Part shown: positions 26,501 to 33,588 of the stretch, piece by piece
Layout of the letters: each line of letters starts with the position of its first letter
How positions within the stretch are numbered: the stretch's first letter is position 1
The notes under the pieces: model-generated
What the model was told of the DNA's origin: nothing
The model's database searches: none
What the model saw: the letters and a program-made list of their open reading frames with translations, nothing else
Program-made: the position numbers and the translations under genes
From: Acidobacteriota bacterium
Lineage (GTDB): Bacteria; Acidobacteriota; Terriglobia; Terriglobales; Acidobacteriaceae
Assembly (NCBI GenBank): GCA_028872955.1
Contig: JAGWNX010000040.1
Span: 1 to 33,722, forward strand
Direction of reading: 5' to 3'
Length of the DNA: 33,722 nt

Positions 26501-26718
26501 TCGACACCGTTGATGGCCTGCTCCAGAATCGTCGTGACGGCAGACTCCACGTCGCGCGAGTTGGCGCCGATATAGTTCGCCGTCACCACGACCTGCGGCG
26601 GTGCCAGGTCAGGGTACAGAGCGATAGGCAGAGTCGGGATGCTGACAGCGCCGGCCAGTACGATGAGCAACGCACAGACCGTGGCAAAGATGGGGCGGCG
26701 AATAAAGAAATCGACCAA
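23554..26718 (-). CDS. RND multidrug efflux pump, inner-membrane subunit (HAE1 family)
   Basis: Proton-driven exporter of the AcrB/MexB class, 1054 residues, working as a trimer with the periplasmic adaptor encoded just upstream. It begins MVDFFIRRPIFATVCALLIVLAG as in AcrB homologues. The proton-relay residues are visible: D409 and D410 in GLVVDDAIVVIENV (TM4) and K942 in GLSAKNSILIVEF (TM10). The porter-loop region GVGDVQVFGERKYAMRIWLDP is typical. It starts 79 bases after the adaptor stop; that gap holds only GC-rich sequence. No outer-membrane factor gene is present, so a TolC-like channel must be encoded elsewhere. Substrates unknown, but HAE1 usually means hydrophobic or amphiphilic drugs. 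Confidence 0.95.
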   Translation of the reverse strand: MVDFFIRRPIFATVCALLIVLAGAVSIPTLPIALYPDLAPPQVVVTANYIGANSRDVESAVTTILEQAINGVEGMRYISSVSSNDGTSAITVTFQTGYNLDIAAVDVQNRVATVQGRLPASVNATGISIVKANSNFVFAAGFFSPDHSLSQAFISNYLDVYVKDALKRVPGVGDVQVFGERKYAMRIWLDPSRLAARKLTALDVTSALQEQNVEVPAGQLGQQPADPHQNFEFAVRVHGRLSDPVQFDNIILKNSSTAGGVVLLKDVGRAEIGAEDYSTSLKFSGGDAVGIGVQQLSTANAIEVDRQCRAVLAELKKSFPPGMTGVIAVDTTSSVSDSIHEVVITIGEAVLIVIIVIFLFLQDWRATIIPAATIPVSLIGTFAFIKLFGFSINSLTLFGITLATGLVVDDAIVVIENVQRHIEREHCDSHQATSEAMAEVTSAVIATSLVLISVFVPVSFFPGTTGILYKQFSLTIAFSIAISAFNALTLSPALAALLLRAEVKHGGLLGFILNPFERALQWTIRQYARMVTWVVRARYAMLAVFLAALGGTAYMYNHVPTAFIPQEDQSYFLIIVQTPPGASLSYTTDFADRASAIVRQNKGVFGTFSVMGFSLAGGSSPNAGLIFAPLKPIDERMKMGPQYGAHEIVADVSPKLFAVPGGVAFAAEPPAIQGVGTVGGFQFMLQDGGRNTFGDIDRVAHELVAEGYNPHSGLTQLNTTFTANDPQVVVTIDREKAKAMGVPFSQITAALGTFMGSSYVNDFDFNNRSYRVYVQADQQFRRNTQDIHQYYVRSDAGQMVPLDNLATVQQSSGPQVINHYNLFRSAEIDGSAAPGLSSGEGLAAMQRAFERHKLPGMTFSWTGLALEEIESSGKALLIFGLGLLVVYLTLSAQYESFALPFIILLAVPTAVLGALSLVSARGLVDDVYVQIGLVMLIGLSAKNSILIVEFAEQQLEHGKSIIDAAILAAELRLRPILMTSIAFILGVLPLYFASGAGANGRHSVGTAIVGGMVLSTILNLFFIPVLYVLLKTLLQRFSSKPRPRPTDCPEPSEA

Positions 26719-26797
26719 GTGAGACCTCGTCGTGCAGAAAGCCCGGCGCTGCGGGCCGCGACTGTGTTGGAAAGCCGGAGTGCGATGGCAGCGCGGC

Positions 26798-27892
26798 CTA
26801 GCCCAGCGGCTTGACCGGCGCGCCCTCCTGCAGGAACTGCAGTCCAGAGAGGATGACCTTATCGCCCGGCTTCAGACCAGAGAGCACGGGGTAGTTATTG
26901 CCAACCGTCTCGCCCAGCTTGACGGGGACCTGGTGCGCCAGATAGCCGCCATCCTGTGGCTTGGCGACAAACACAAAGCTCTCCCCGCCGATCATGGAGA
27001 CGGCCAGCACCGGAACCGTAGGCGTCGGGTTCGTGCTCCAGGTAATGCGTGCATTCACCAGCTGCTGATTACGCAGCTGCTGGGTCGCGCGGCCCACCGT
27101 TGCCTTCACCAGAATGCCCTGCAGCGTGGGATCCACTTGCGGCGAGAGGAAGGTGATTGCCGTGGTCGCCAGCTGGTTGCCGTTCGTGTCCAGAATCTGC
27201 ACCGGCAGACCGAGCTTCAGCAGTGCGGCCCGCTCCGTCGGCACGTAGATGTAGGCCTCCAGGTCCTTGTCCTCATCCACCGTGGTCAGCACCGTGGAGG
27301 AGGAGACATAGTCGCCCAGGTGCACGGGGATATCGCCCACGATGCCGGCAAACGGAGCGCGAATCTGGTAGTAAGCCAGTTGATGCTTCTGCGTGTTGGT
27401 CAGCGCGGCGTTGGCGGCCAGGTCGCCCTTCGCGTTCTCAAACGCCTGCACGGCCTGGTCGTAGGCCTGCTTGGAGGTAACGCCAGCCTCGAACAGCTTG
27501 CGCTGCCGCTCCAGCTCTGCCTGGTTGTACTGGTAGACGGCGCGCTTCTGCGCCTCCGTCCCCTGCTGCGACTCGACCGTTGCCACCTGCTTGAGTGGAT
27601 CGATCTGCATCAGCAGCTGCCCAGCCTTCACCACGTCTCCCGACTTGACCAGGATGCGCGTAATGTTGCCGTCCACCTGCGGCTGCATCGTGGCCGAGCG
27701 ACGGCTCTTGATGGTTGCCACATAGGTGTCGCCCGTGGGCACTGGATTCAGCGAGATGGCGGAGACCTGCACCGGCATCGCCTGCGGGGCCGCAGCCACC
27801 GGGGTTGTGCTGCTCTTGCAGCCCGCAGCACACAGGGCCGCAACCAGGGCAGCAAGAGTCAGAGACCGACGAACGATGAGATTGGATGGCAC
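26798..27892 (-). CDS. RND efflux periplasmic adaptor lipoprotein
   Basis: Membrane-fusion protein of 364 residues that links the RND pump to an outer-membrane channel. It has a lipoprotein signal (LCAAGC, Cys at 25), then split lipoyl halves (GNITRILVKSGDVVKAGQLL and YYQIRAPFAGIVGDI), an alpha-hairpin between them, and beta-barrel and membrane-proximal domains. The start is GTG at 27892, supported by AAGGAG five bases upstream. First gene of the efflux operon, with two palindromes in its promoter region (28003-28050). Single-lipid-anchored adaptors of the AcrA type have this arrangement. Confidence 0.94.
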   Translation of the reverse strand: MPSNLIVRRSLTLAALVAALCAAGCKSSTTPVAAAPQAMPVQVSAISLNPVPTGDTYVATIKSRRSATMQPQVDGNITRILVKSGDVVKAGQLLMQIDPLKQVATVESQQGTEAQKRAVYQYNQAELERQRKLFEAGVTSKQAYDQAVQAFENAKGDLAANAALTNTQKHQLAYYQIRAPFAGIVGDIPVHLGDYVSSSTVLTTVDEDKDLEAYIYVPTERAALLKLGLPVQILDTNGNQLATTAITFLSPQVDPTLQGILVKATVGRATQQLRNQQLVNARITWSTNPTPTVPVLAVSMIGGESFVFVAKPQDGGYLAHQVPVKLGETVGNNYPVLSGLKPGDKVILSGLQFLQEGAPVKPLG

Positions 27893-28002
27893 GTTGACTC
27901 CTTACAGGGTGGGCGGAACGACTGCCGTGCGGGTGCAGCACGGATCCTGCGCTTGCGCCACTGGGCGCACTGTAGGTGCGCGTTGAACGTTAGGGTCGAG
28001 GG

Positions 28003-28029
28003 TTGATACTAAAATTGTAACGCTATCAA
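28003..28029. promoter_or_regulatory. palindrome TTGATA-N15-TATCAA over the efflux -10
   Basis: TTGATA (28003-28008) and TATCAA (28024-28029) are exact inverted copies 15 bases apart. Between them, on the minus strand, lies TACAAT (28014-28019), a good -10 for the adaptor gene with no good -35. A repressor bound here would cover the start region. The operator function is inference; 27893-28002 otherwise forms the untranslated leader. Confidence 0.45.
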
Positions 28030-28033
28030 TTCG

Positions 28034-28050
28034 ATGAACTTGCCGTTCAT
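28034..28050. promoter_or_regulatory. perfect palindrome ATGAAC-N5-GTTCAT upstream of the efflux operon
   Basis: Six-base arms with a five-base spacer (TTGCC), immediately upstream of the other palindrome and about where the -35 of the efflux promoter should be. The form suits a dimeric regulator such as a TetR- or MarR-type protein, but no regulator gene is nearby. The remainder of the gap to the yhhQ stop (28051-28169) shows no gene. Confidence 0.45.
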
Positions 28051-28169
28051 TGGTTGCGATTTCTGCGTGTGATCTGCCGAACGGCGCAGCGATACCGCCC
28101 CATCTACAAGCACCATACGAGATCGGCAGCGGAACCGTTCCTCGCCGAGATCTCCGCCGTGCCCGCGTC

Positions 28170-28868
28170 TCAGGAGCCTGGCGTCTTGTGCGTGCTGAAG
28201 GCAAAGGGGTTAAAGCTCTCGTGCCGGTCAAAGGGGTCAGACCGCTCGGCCCGTTTGAGCGAATTAATCACCACATAGGTCACCGGCGTGGCCAGCACCT
28301 CATAGGCGACCTTCAGCAGATAACTCGAGACGATCATCGTCAGAATCGTGCGCAGCGGCATGACGCCCAGAAACGTCAGGGTAATCACCAGCGAGGTATC
28401 CACAGCCTGGCCAACCACCGTGGAGCCGATGGTGCGCGTCCACAGCTTGCGGCCGTCGGTGAGCAGCTTCAGCTTGGCCATGGTGTAGGAGTTTGCGAAC
28501 TCCCCCACCCAGAAGGCCGCCAGGCTGGCTGCCAGAATGCGCGGAATGAAGCCGAAGACGGTATCAAACGCCGCCTGGTTATGCCAGCCCGGTGCCGCCG
28601 GCAGCGCGATGATGATGGTGCCCACCAGATAGAGCAGCAGCGTGCCAAAGAACCCCAGCCAGATGGCTCGGCGCGACGATGCAAAGCCATACACCTCAGT
28701 AAACACGTCGCCGAAGATGTAGGTCACCGGAAACAGGATCACCGCGCCGCTGACGTTGAATGGCCCTATGGCCACCACCTTCTGTGCAATCAGGTTGGAG
28801 ACCAGCAGAATGACGACAAAGGCCGTCGTCAGGGCGTCAAGATATTTGAACTGGCGCGTACGCGTCAT
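28170..28868 (-). CDS. yhhQ: queuosine precursor transporter (YhhQ/VUT family)
   Basis: Inner-membrane transporter of 232 residues that takes up preQ0/preQ1 for queuosine tRNA modification. It has six or so hydrophobic segments and family segments FKYLDALTTAFVVILLVSNLIAQKVV, GAVILFPVTYIFGDVFTEVYGF and VGEFANSYTMAKLK. ATG 28868 gives the usual N terminus; the upstream in-frame TTG at 28910 was rejected, although the ribosome site at the ATG is weak. No other queuosine gene is in the window. Single gene. Confidence 0.92.
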   Translation of the reverse strand: MTRTRQFKYLDALTTAFVVILLVSNLIAQKVVAIGPFNVSGAVILFPVTYIFGDVFTEVYGFASSRRAIWLGFFGTLLLYLVGTIIIALPAAPGWHNQAAFDTVFGFIPRILAASLAAFWVGEFANSYTMAKLKLLTDGRKLWTRTIGSTVVGQAVDTSLVITLTFLGVMPLRTILTMIVSSYLLKVAYEVLATPVTYVVINSLKRAERSDPFDRHESFNPFAFSTHKTPGS

Positions 28869-28957
28869 GGGGATAGGTAAGGACCTGCGATGATGATACC
28901 GGATTAGCAATCCGATGCTGCCGTGTGCGCTTCGGATACAGCTTCGTCGAGGCGAGC

Positions 28958-28986
28958 GTGCAGAAACCGCAGAAGCCCCCTAAAAT
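28958..28986 (+). promoter_or_regulatory. putative promoter of the tRNA-Glu gene
   Basis: TAAAAT at 28981-28986 is a good -10 six bases before the tRNA 5' end; GTGCAG at 28958-28963 is a weak -35 with a 17-base spacer. Confidence 0.4.
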
Positions 28987-28992
28987 GAGAGA

Positions 28993-29070
28993 GTCCCTGT
29001 CGTCTAGCCAGGCCCAGGACAACGCCCCCTCAGGGCGAGAACGTGGGTTCGAATCCCGCCGGGGACGCCA
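28993..29070 (+). tRNA. tRNA-Glu(CTC), atypical anticodon loop
   Basis: Folds as a full cloverleaf of 78 bases with encoded CCA. Acceptor GTCCCTG/CGGGGAC, D stem GTCT/GGAC, T stem GTGGG/CCCGC with loop TTCGAAT, four-base variable loop GAAC, discriminator G; all match tRNA-Glu. Aligned by stems to E. coli tRNA-Glu, the anticodon arm is ACGCC, loop CCCTCAG, GGCGA, so the anticodon is CTC (29029-29031). Position 33 is C instead of the near-universal U, position 38 is G, and 27-43 is an A-A mismatch. C32-G38 could pair and shrink the loop to five bases. The gene identity is solid; whether it is fully functional is unclear. Confidence 0.88.
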
Positions 29071-29161
29071 GAATTCAGCCTTCCGCTAGCATGCACCCGA
29101 GCGTCGAAACCCCGCGGTATGCCTGCGCGCCGGGCCCCTACCGCACGACTGCGAGAGCCGA

Positions 29162-29797
29162 TCACCTAGACGAGATCGCCCTGCGCCTCACCAGTCCCAG
29201 TAAGCCCAGCACTCCGGTACCCGCCAACACAATCGTGGATGGCTCTGGAACCACGCTCGTCAGATAGATGTCTGCTTGTATTGGTCCATTCGTGCTCAAA
29301 CTTGCATTTTGAACCTCGCCGATAAGCTGCAATATTCCGGTGCCGGGAGTAGCGTCCACTGCTAATCGAAACGCGGGTTGAGGCGCACCACCGGATATCC
29401 CTGTGTTCGTGACGATCGTGCACGCACCCTGCGCGGGACAAAGGGTAAGTTGCTCCACCCATCCGACTCCTACAGAGTTGAAGGGAGCTGAAGGACTCCA
29501 GCCGTAGTCCGGAACCGGGCCGAGCGAAATACTTGAAATTGCCCACCCTGGAGCGACATCAAACGCAAACGGGTAGCTTTGGCTGACGGTGCTGAACTGA
29601 CTGCTCCCTACATACATACCTGGCGCAAGGCCGAACACGACCGCAAGCTGTGTGGAATTCGGTGGAGGTGCAACATAAGTCAGCCCTTGAAATGGGACAT
29701 TGCCTCCAAAGGTCAGTGGCCCAACCGAGATCGTGTCTGCATACGCTGCAGTTCCCAGACAAAACAATGGTATAAGCCAGCGCCACATGAATCGCAT
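29162..29797 (-). CDS. secreted PEP-CTERM sorting-domain protein
   Basis: A 211-residue exported protein with a Sec signal (cut after AYA, residue 20), a beta-rich body of unknown function with a Cys pair (CPAQGAC), and a C-terminal PEP-CTERM tail: VPEP at 183-186, a hydrophobic segment and RRR. Such tails are cut by exosortase (EpsH) at the membrane and the proteins go to the extracellular matrix; no exosortase is in the window. ATG 29797 has GAGG 9 bases upstream and a good promoter at 29828-29856. Base composition is visibly more AT-rich than its neighbours, which may mean transfer or relaxed selection. Confidence 0.9.
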   Translation of the reverse strand: MRFMWRWLIPLFCLGTAAYADTISVGPLTFGGNVPFQGLTYVAPPPNSTQLAVVFGLAPGMYVGSSQFSTVSQSYPFAFDVAPGWAISSISLGPVPDYGWSPSAPFNSVGVGWVEQLTLCPAQGACTIVTNTGISGGAPQPAFRLAVDATPGTGILQLIGEVQNASLSTNGPIQADIYLTSVVPEPSTIVLAGTGVLGLLGLVRRRAISSR

Positions 29798-29827
29798 GGA
29801 GCATACCTCATGGATAAGTTAGACAGA

Positions 29828-29856
29828 CCTATACACACCAAACCATAACTTTGCAA
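29828..29856 (-). promoter_or_regulatory. sigma70-type promoter of the PEP-CTERM gene
   Basis: On the minus strand TTGCAA (29851-29856) and TATAGG (29828-29833) are 17 bases apart, the best-looking promoter in the window, about 30 bases before the ATG. The rest of the AT-rich gap up to 30092 contains nothing I can name. Confidence 0.6.
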
Positions 29857-30092
29857 TAGGGGGTGGATGGATATTCTGGCATGGCAGCTAATCGCAGCGA
29901 CGGAGTAGCCACAGCGCGGCAATAGTATCTCGGGCACTGTAGCAGCGGTGCCCGTCCGCATCGTGTCAAATATTCACCTAGGATAGCCAGAGCCCTCTTG
30001 CTTGTTACGCTGACTAGACCCAGGAATTTCTCTCAATAGCAGCAAATATTTGCACATAGTCTCAATTGACACCATCTATCAGGACTTGCTCC

Positions 30093-31289
30093 CTACCGCC
30101 GCAGCGTGCGCTTCACACCGGCGTACTGCAGGAGGATGAAGCTATCCGTCATGCCTGCAATGTAATCTGCCACCGTGCGGGCCAGCCCCTCGGTCTGCAC
30201 CTCTTCGTGGTACGACTCGGGCAGTTCGTCGGGCGACTGCACCCAGTGGTTGAAGAGCGCCGTCACCACCTCTTCCGCCTTGTCGTGCTCGATCTCCAGC
30301 TCCCGACAGGTGTACAGGGTGTCATACAGGTAGCGCTTCTCCTGCATGCGGTCGGACTCGATCTCTGGCGAGAAGACGGCCAGCCGCTGCGGGTGCCGAC
30401 GAATATCGGCAAGGCTGGTGGCGCCGATGGCCAGCGTGTTGCTCCGGGTGGTCGCGATCAGGTCGTCGGTCAGCACGTTCTGCATCAGTTGCAGCGCCTC
30501 GTGGAAGAGGAACTTCTGCTCCACGCCGGGGTGCAATTTGCGCACCTGCCGGTAGCAGCGCGCCACCACGTCGATGTTGTCGCAGATATGGTCGATCTCC
30601 AGCAGGCCGGACTCAACGCCATCGTCCAGGTCCGCCGTCAGGTAGGCGATCTCGTCGGCCAGGTCGATGATCTGCGCCTCCAGCGGCGGCCGCTGATTCA
30701 GGAAGTAGGCCTTGAGCTCAGGGTGAGTCTTGAGCGTGTAGTCGCGCGAGTGCTTCACAATGCCCTCGCGAACCCCAAGCGTCAGGTTCAGCCCGCGGTG
30801 CGCGGCGTAGCGTTGCTCAAAGTGCTCCACAATGCGTAGCGCGTGGATGTTGTGATCGAACCGCAGACCATGGCGCTTCAGGCATTCGTCCAGGGCGCGC
30901 TCGCCGGCGTGGCCAAACGGTGGATGGCCGATGTCGTGAACCAGAGCCAGCACTTCCGCCAGGTCCTCGTTCAGGCCGAGCGTGGAGGCCACCGCGCGAG
31001 CGATCTGCACCACCTCGATCGTGTGGGTCAGCCGGCTGCGAAAGTGGTCTGAGGCGCGACTGGTGAAGACCTGCGTCTTACCGGCCAGGCGACGAAAGGC
31101 GCGCGACTGCACCACGCGCTCCCGGTCGCGCTGGAAGGAAGTGCGCGAGGGCCGCGACGGCGCCGGGTAGACACGGGACAGCAGGGGGTCTGCGGCGTCA
31201 CCCGTCACGGCACAGGCATGCAGCGAGAGCGGTGCCTGCCCGGCATCCGTCGCTGGCTGGGCACGTCGGCGAATGTTGGGCTGTGGCAT
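30093..31289 (-). CDS. dGTPase-like HD-domain triphosphohydrolase
   Basis: Cytoplasmic HD-superfamily enzyme, 398 residues, of the deoxyguanosinetriphosphate triphosphohydrolase-like group that cuts dNTPs to nucleoside and triphosphate. The metal site is complete: H89 (SRLTHTIEV), H118-D119 in the motif VHDIGHPPFGH, and D212 (IIDLADEIAYLTADLDDG). Preceding RDRERVVQSRAFRRLAGKTQVF is the conserved entry segment. The first about 45 residues are a low-complexity extension; the next in-frame Met is far inside the domain, so ATG 31289 is kept. It lies downstream of the TPR gene but is separated from it by a terminator. Confidence 0.93.
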   Translation of the reverse strand: MPQPNIRRRAQPATDAGQAPLSLHACAVTGDAADPLLSRVYPAPSRPSRTSFQRDRERVVQSRAFRRLAGKTQVFTSRASDHFRSRLTHTIEVVQIARAVASTLGLNEDLAEVLALVHDIGHPPFGHAGERALDECLKRHGLRFDHNIHALRIVEHFEQRYAAHRGLNLTLGVREGIVKHSRDYTLKTHPELKAYFLNQRPPLEAQIIDLADEIAYLTADLDDGVESGLLEIDHICDNIDVVARCYRQVRKLHPGVEQKFLFHEALQLMQNVLTDDLIATTRSNTLAIGATSLADIRRHPQRLAVFSPEIESDRMQEKRYLYDTLYTCRELEIEHDKAEEVVTALFNHWVQSPDELPESYHEEVQTEGLARTVADYIAGMTDSFILLQYAGVKRTLRR

Positions 31290-31342
31290 CGCTCCGTCTC
31301 CTTGCGCTGGCAGGTGTCGGCCTGGTGGCAGGTCGTGCGCAC

Positions 31343-31368
31343 AAGAAAGCCCGGCAGCTGCCGGGCCT
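31343..31368 (-). terminator. intrinsic terminator after the TPR gene
   Basis: GCCCGGCAGCTGCCGGGC (31349-31366) is a perfect palindrome. Read on the minus strand it is followed by TTTCTT, and outer GCACAA/TTGTGC sequences can extend the stem. It lies between the TPR stop (31435) and the dGTPase start (31289). Confidence 0.75.
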
Positions 31369-31434
31369 CTGTTGTGCTTCTCGCAAAGTATAGCAGCGCA
31401 CGGCAGCCCTTCGCTGCGCGGTGTGCCCCTGCGG

Positions 31435-33588
31435 TTACTGGTTGTGCCCTGCTTTGGCAGGGTCGGCCTTGGCAGGCTCAGACTTCACCACGGCCAGCTT
31501 CACCCGCGCCGTATCCAGCTTATGCTGCACTTTGGCCACGTCCTCAGGATCTGCGTCTGCCGGCAGCGAGTGGGCGTACTCGTCCAGCGAGCGCTGCCAC
31601 TGCGTAACGGCCAGCTTCAGCCGGCCGGTCTTGGCGTACACCTCGCCCAGATGATCGTGAATGGTTGGGTCGCTGCTGATCCGATCCAGCGCCTTGCGCA
31701 GGCTCTCCTCTGCCAGGGCATACTGGCCAGACTTGAAGTACACCCAGCCGAGCGAGTCCAGGTAGGCCCCGTTCTGCGGGTCCAGCTCCACGGCCTTCTG
31801 CACCAGGCTAAGCGCCTCAGGCAGATTCACGCCACGATCCGCGAACATATACCCCAGGTAGTTCAGCACCGTGGCGTTCTGCGGGTCGATGGTCAGGGCC
31901 TTGCGGAACTCCGCCTCGGCCTGGACGTAAAGCTTCTCACGGTCGTACAGCGCTCCGCGCAGGAACTCCACATACAGCGTCTGGTCCGGCTGCAAGGAGA
32001 GCGTGGCGGCCTTGTCCAGTTGCTCTGCGGCCTGCGGAAACTGCTTCACCCTGGTGTAGATCTGCGCGAGAGCCAGATAGACGTCACGATCCTCAGGCAC
32101 ACCGGGTGCGGGTGCCAGTTGCGCACGCGCCAGGGCCAGGCCTTGTTCCAGCTTGCCCGTATCGGCCAGTTGCCCGGCGTACATCAGCTGGATGGAGTGA
32201 TCCTTGGCCAGAGCCTGAGCCGCCTCAGCCGCAATATTTGTGGCCTCGGCCCACTGGTGGTTGTCGCGGTACGCATCCACCATGCCCTGGTAGCCGCTGC
32301 GGGTGTAGTCTCCCCCCAGGTCGAGCAGCAGGCGATAGGTGGCGACCGCCTCTGCGGTCTTGTTCTGCTCGCGATACACATTCCCCAGACGATCCAGGAA
32401 GATGCCGCGGTTGGACTTCTCCTGCTCCGTGTACTTGCCGTCAGGGTGAGTCGAGTCCTGAACCAGCTTCAGCAGAATGGCAGCCGAGTCGTCGTAGCGG
32501 CCCAGCGCGTCGTCGGTCAGGGCCTCGTTATAGATCAGCTCGACGGAGTCCTGAGCCAGCGGGCGAGCCTTGCGGATGGTCTCCAGCGCGGCCTCGTAAT
32601 GGCCCTGGCGACGCTGAATCTCAGCGATGTGAATCTGCGACTGCGCGTCCTGTGGCTCCTGCGCCACAATGCTGGTGTAGACCTTCAGGGATTCGTCCAG
32701 CTGGTTGTCGTTCAGCAGCGCCGCAGCCAGCCCGCGCGAGGCGTCCAGGTCGTCGCCATCCAGTTCAATGGCGCGACGATAGGCGGCGATCGCCTCCTTA
32801 TTCTTGTGCAGCTGGTCGTAGGTGCCTGCCAGCGCCAGCTCCATCCGCGCGGTGCGATCTGTCTCCGGCACGGCGGCCAGAGCCTGCGCGGCTCGCGCCA
32901 GGTCACCCTGCTCGCTGTACAGGCGTGCAATGTTCAGCACCACCTCTTCCGATGAGGAGTCAATCTTCTGCGCGGCCTGGAACTGCGCCTCCGCCTTGGC
33001 AGAGTCATGGTTGAAGCTGTAGAGCTGCCCCAGCAACAGGTGGTTCTCAATGTCTGCAGGCTTCAGCTCCACCAGCTTCTCGTACTCGGTAATTGCCAGT
33101 TGCAGCATCTGGGCAGACTGCTGGCCCTGCATATCGCCCAGCGAGCGCAGGTACACCTTGCCGAGCAGCGCGTGTGCCGCAAAGTCGTTGGGGTTGCGAT
33201 TGATCTGCTCCTGGGCTGCGGAGACTGCCTCGCGGATGCGGCCTACCTTGAAGTACAGGTCGGCCAGGCCATCCTGCAGAAACAGCGAAGTCGGATCGGC
33301 GTTGAGCGCCAGCTTGTACTCCTCGATCGCCTGGGTCGCGTAGTCCGAACGACCGGCGTTCACCGCCAGATCTTCATACAGATGAGCCAGCGCGTAGTGG
33401 TAGTAAGCCGAGGAGCGGTCGGGCTGGGTGGCCGACGCAGTGTTGGCCGTCGCTACCGGGCGCGAAGTGGCCGCCTGCGCCGAGGTGGCGATCAGACAGG
33501 GCGGCACCAGAAAGAGCGCCGCAAGGGGCAAGGCGCGGGGTAGAGTACGAAGCGGCTTCACGCGGAGATCGGACGAGGCAAAGTTCAT
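31435..33588 (-). CDS. secreted tetratricopeptide-repeat protein
   Basis: A 717-residue protein with a Sec-type signal (cut after SAQA, residue 39) and tandem TPR units filling nearly the whole mature chain from about residue 60 to 680. Examples are AIEEYKLALNADPTSLFLQDGLADLYFKVGR cut as separate helices, AIAAYRRAIELDGDD and AEAEFRKALTIDPQNATVLNYLGYMFADRG. The last repeats (YLDSLGWVYFKSGQYALAEE) resemble the C-terminal set common in delta-proteobacterial and acidobacterial periplasmic TPR proteins. The tail is Lys/Ala-rich (EPAKADPAKAGHNQ). TPRs are protein-binding scaffolds; the partner is unknown. ATG 33588 starts the signal peptide. Confidence 0.88.
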   Translation of the reverse strand: MNFASSDLRVKPLRTLPRALPLAALFLVPPCLIATSAQAATSRPVATANTASATQPDRSSAYYHYALAHLYEDLAVNAGRSDYATQAIEEYKLALNADPTSLFLQDGLADLYFKVGRIREAVSAAQEQINRNPNDFAAHALLGKVYLRSLGDMQGQQSAQMLQLAITEYEKLVELKPADIENHLLLGQLYSFNHDSAKAEAQFQAAQKIDSSSEEVVLNIARLYSEQGDLARAAQALAAVPETDRTARMELALAGTYDQLHKNKEAIAAYRRAIELDGDDLDASRGLAAALLNDNQLDESLKVYTSIVAQEPQDAQSQIHIAEIQRRQGHYEAALETIRKARPLAQDSVELIYNEALTDDALGRYDDSAAILLKLVQDSTHPDGKYTEQEKSNRGIFLDRLGNVYREQNKTAEAVATYRLLLDLGGDYTRSGYQGMVDAYRDNHQWAEATNIAAEAAQALAKDHSIQLMYAGQLADTGKLEQGLALARAQLAPAPGVPEDRDVYLALAQIYTRVKQFPQAAEQLDKAATLSLQPDQTLYVEFLRGALYDREKLYVQAEAEFRKALTIDPQNATVLNYLGYMFADRGVNLPEALSLVQKAVELDPQNGAYLDSLGWVYFKSGQYALAEESLRKALDRISSDPTIHDHLGEVYAKTGRLKLAVTQWQRSLDEYAHSLPADADPEDVAKVQHKLDTARVKLAVVKSEPAKADPAKAGHNQ

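Noticed and set aside
28050..28880. 276-codon plus-strand frame opposite yhhQ
   Set aside because: yhhQ is recognisable on the minus strand and the plus frame is low-complexity Arg/Gln/His sequence.
28869..28992. A preQ1 riboswitch before yhhQ
   Set aside because: The upstream sequence lacks the preQ1 aptamer pattern (short G/C stem with an A-rich tail) before a ribosome site; none could be drawn.
31273..32955. 560-codon open frame antisense to the TPR gene
   Set aside because: It is the mirror of a GC-rich TPR gene with clear signal peptide and repeats; the antisense translation is Leu/Arg/Gln-rich without any recognisable domain.
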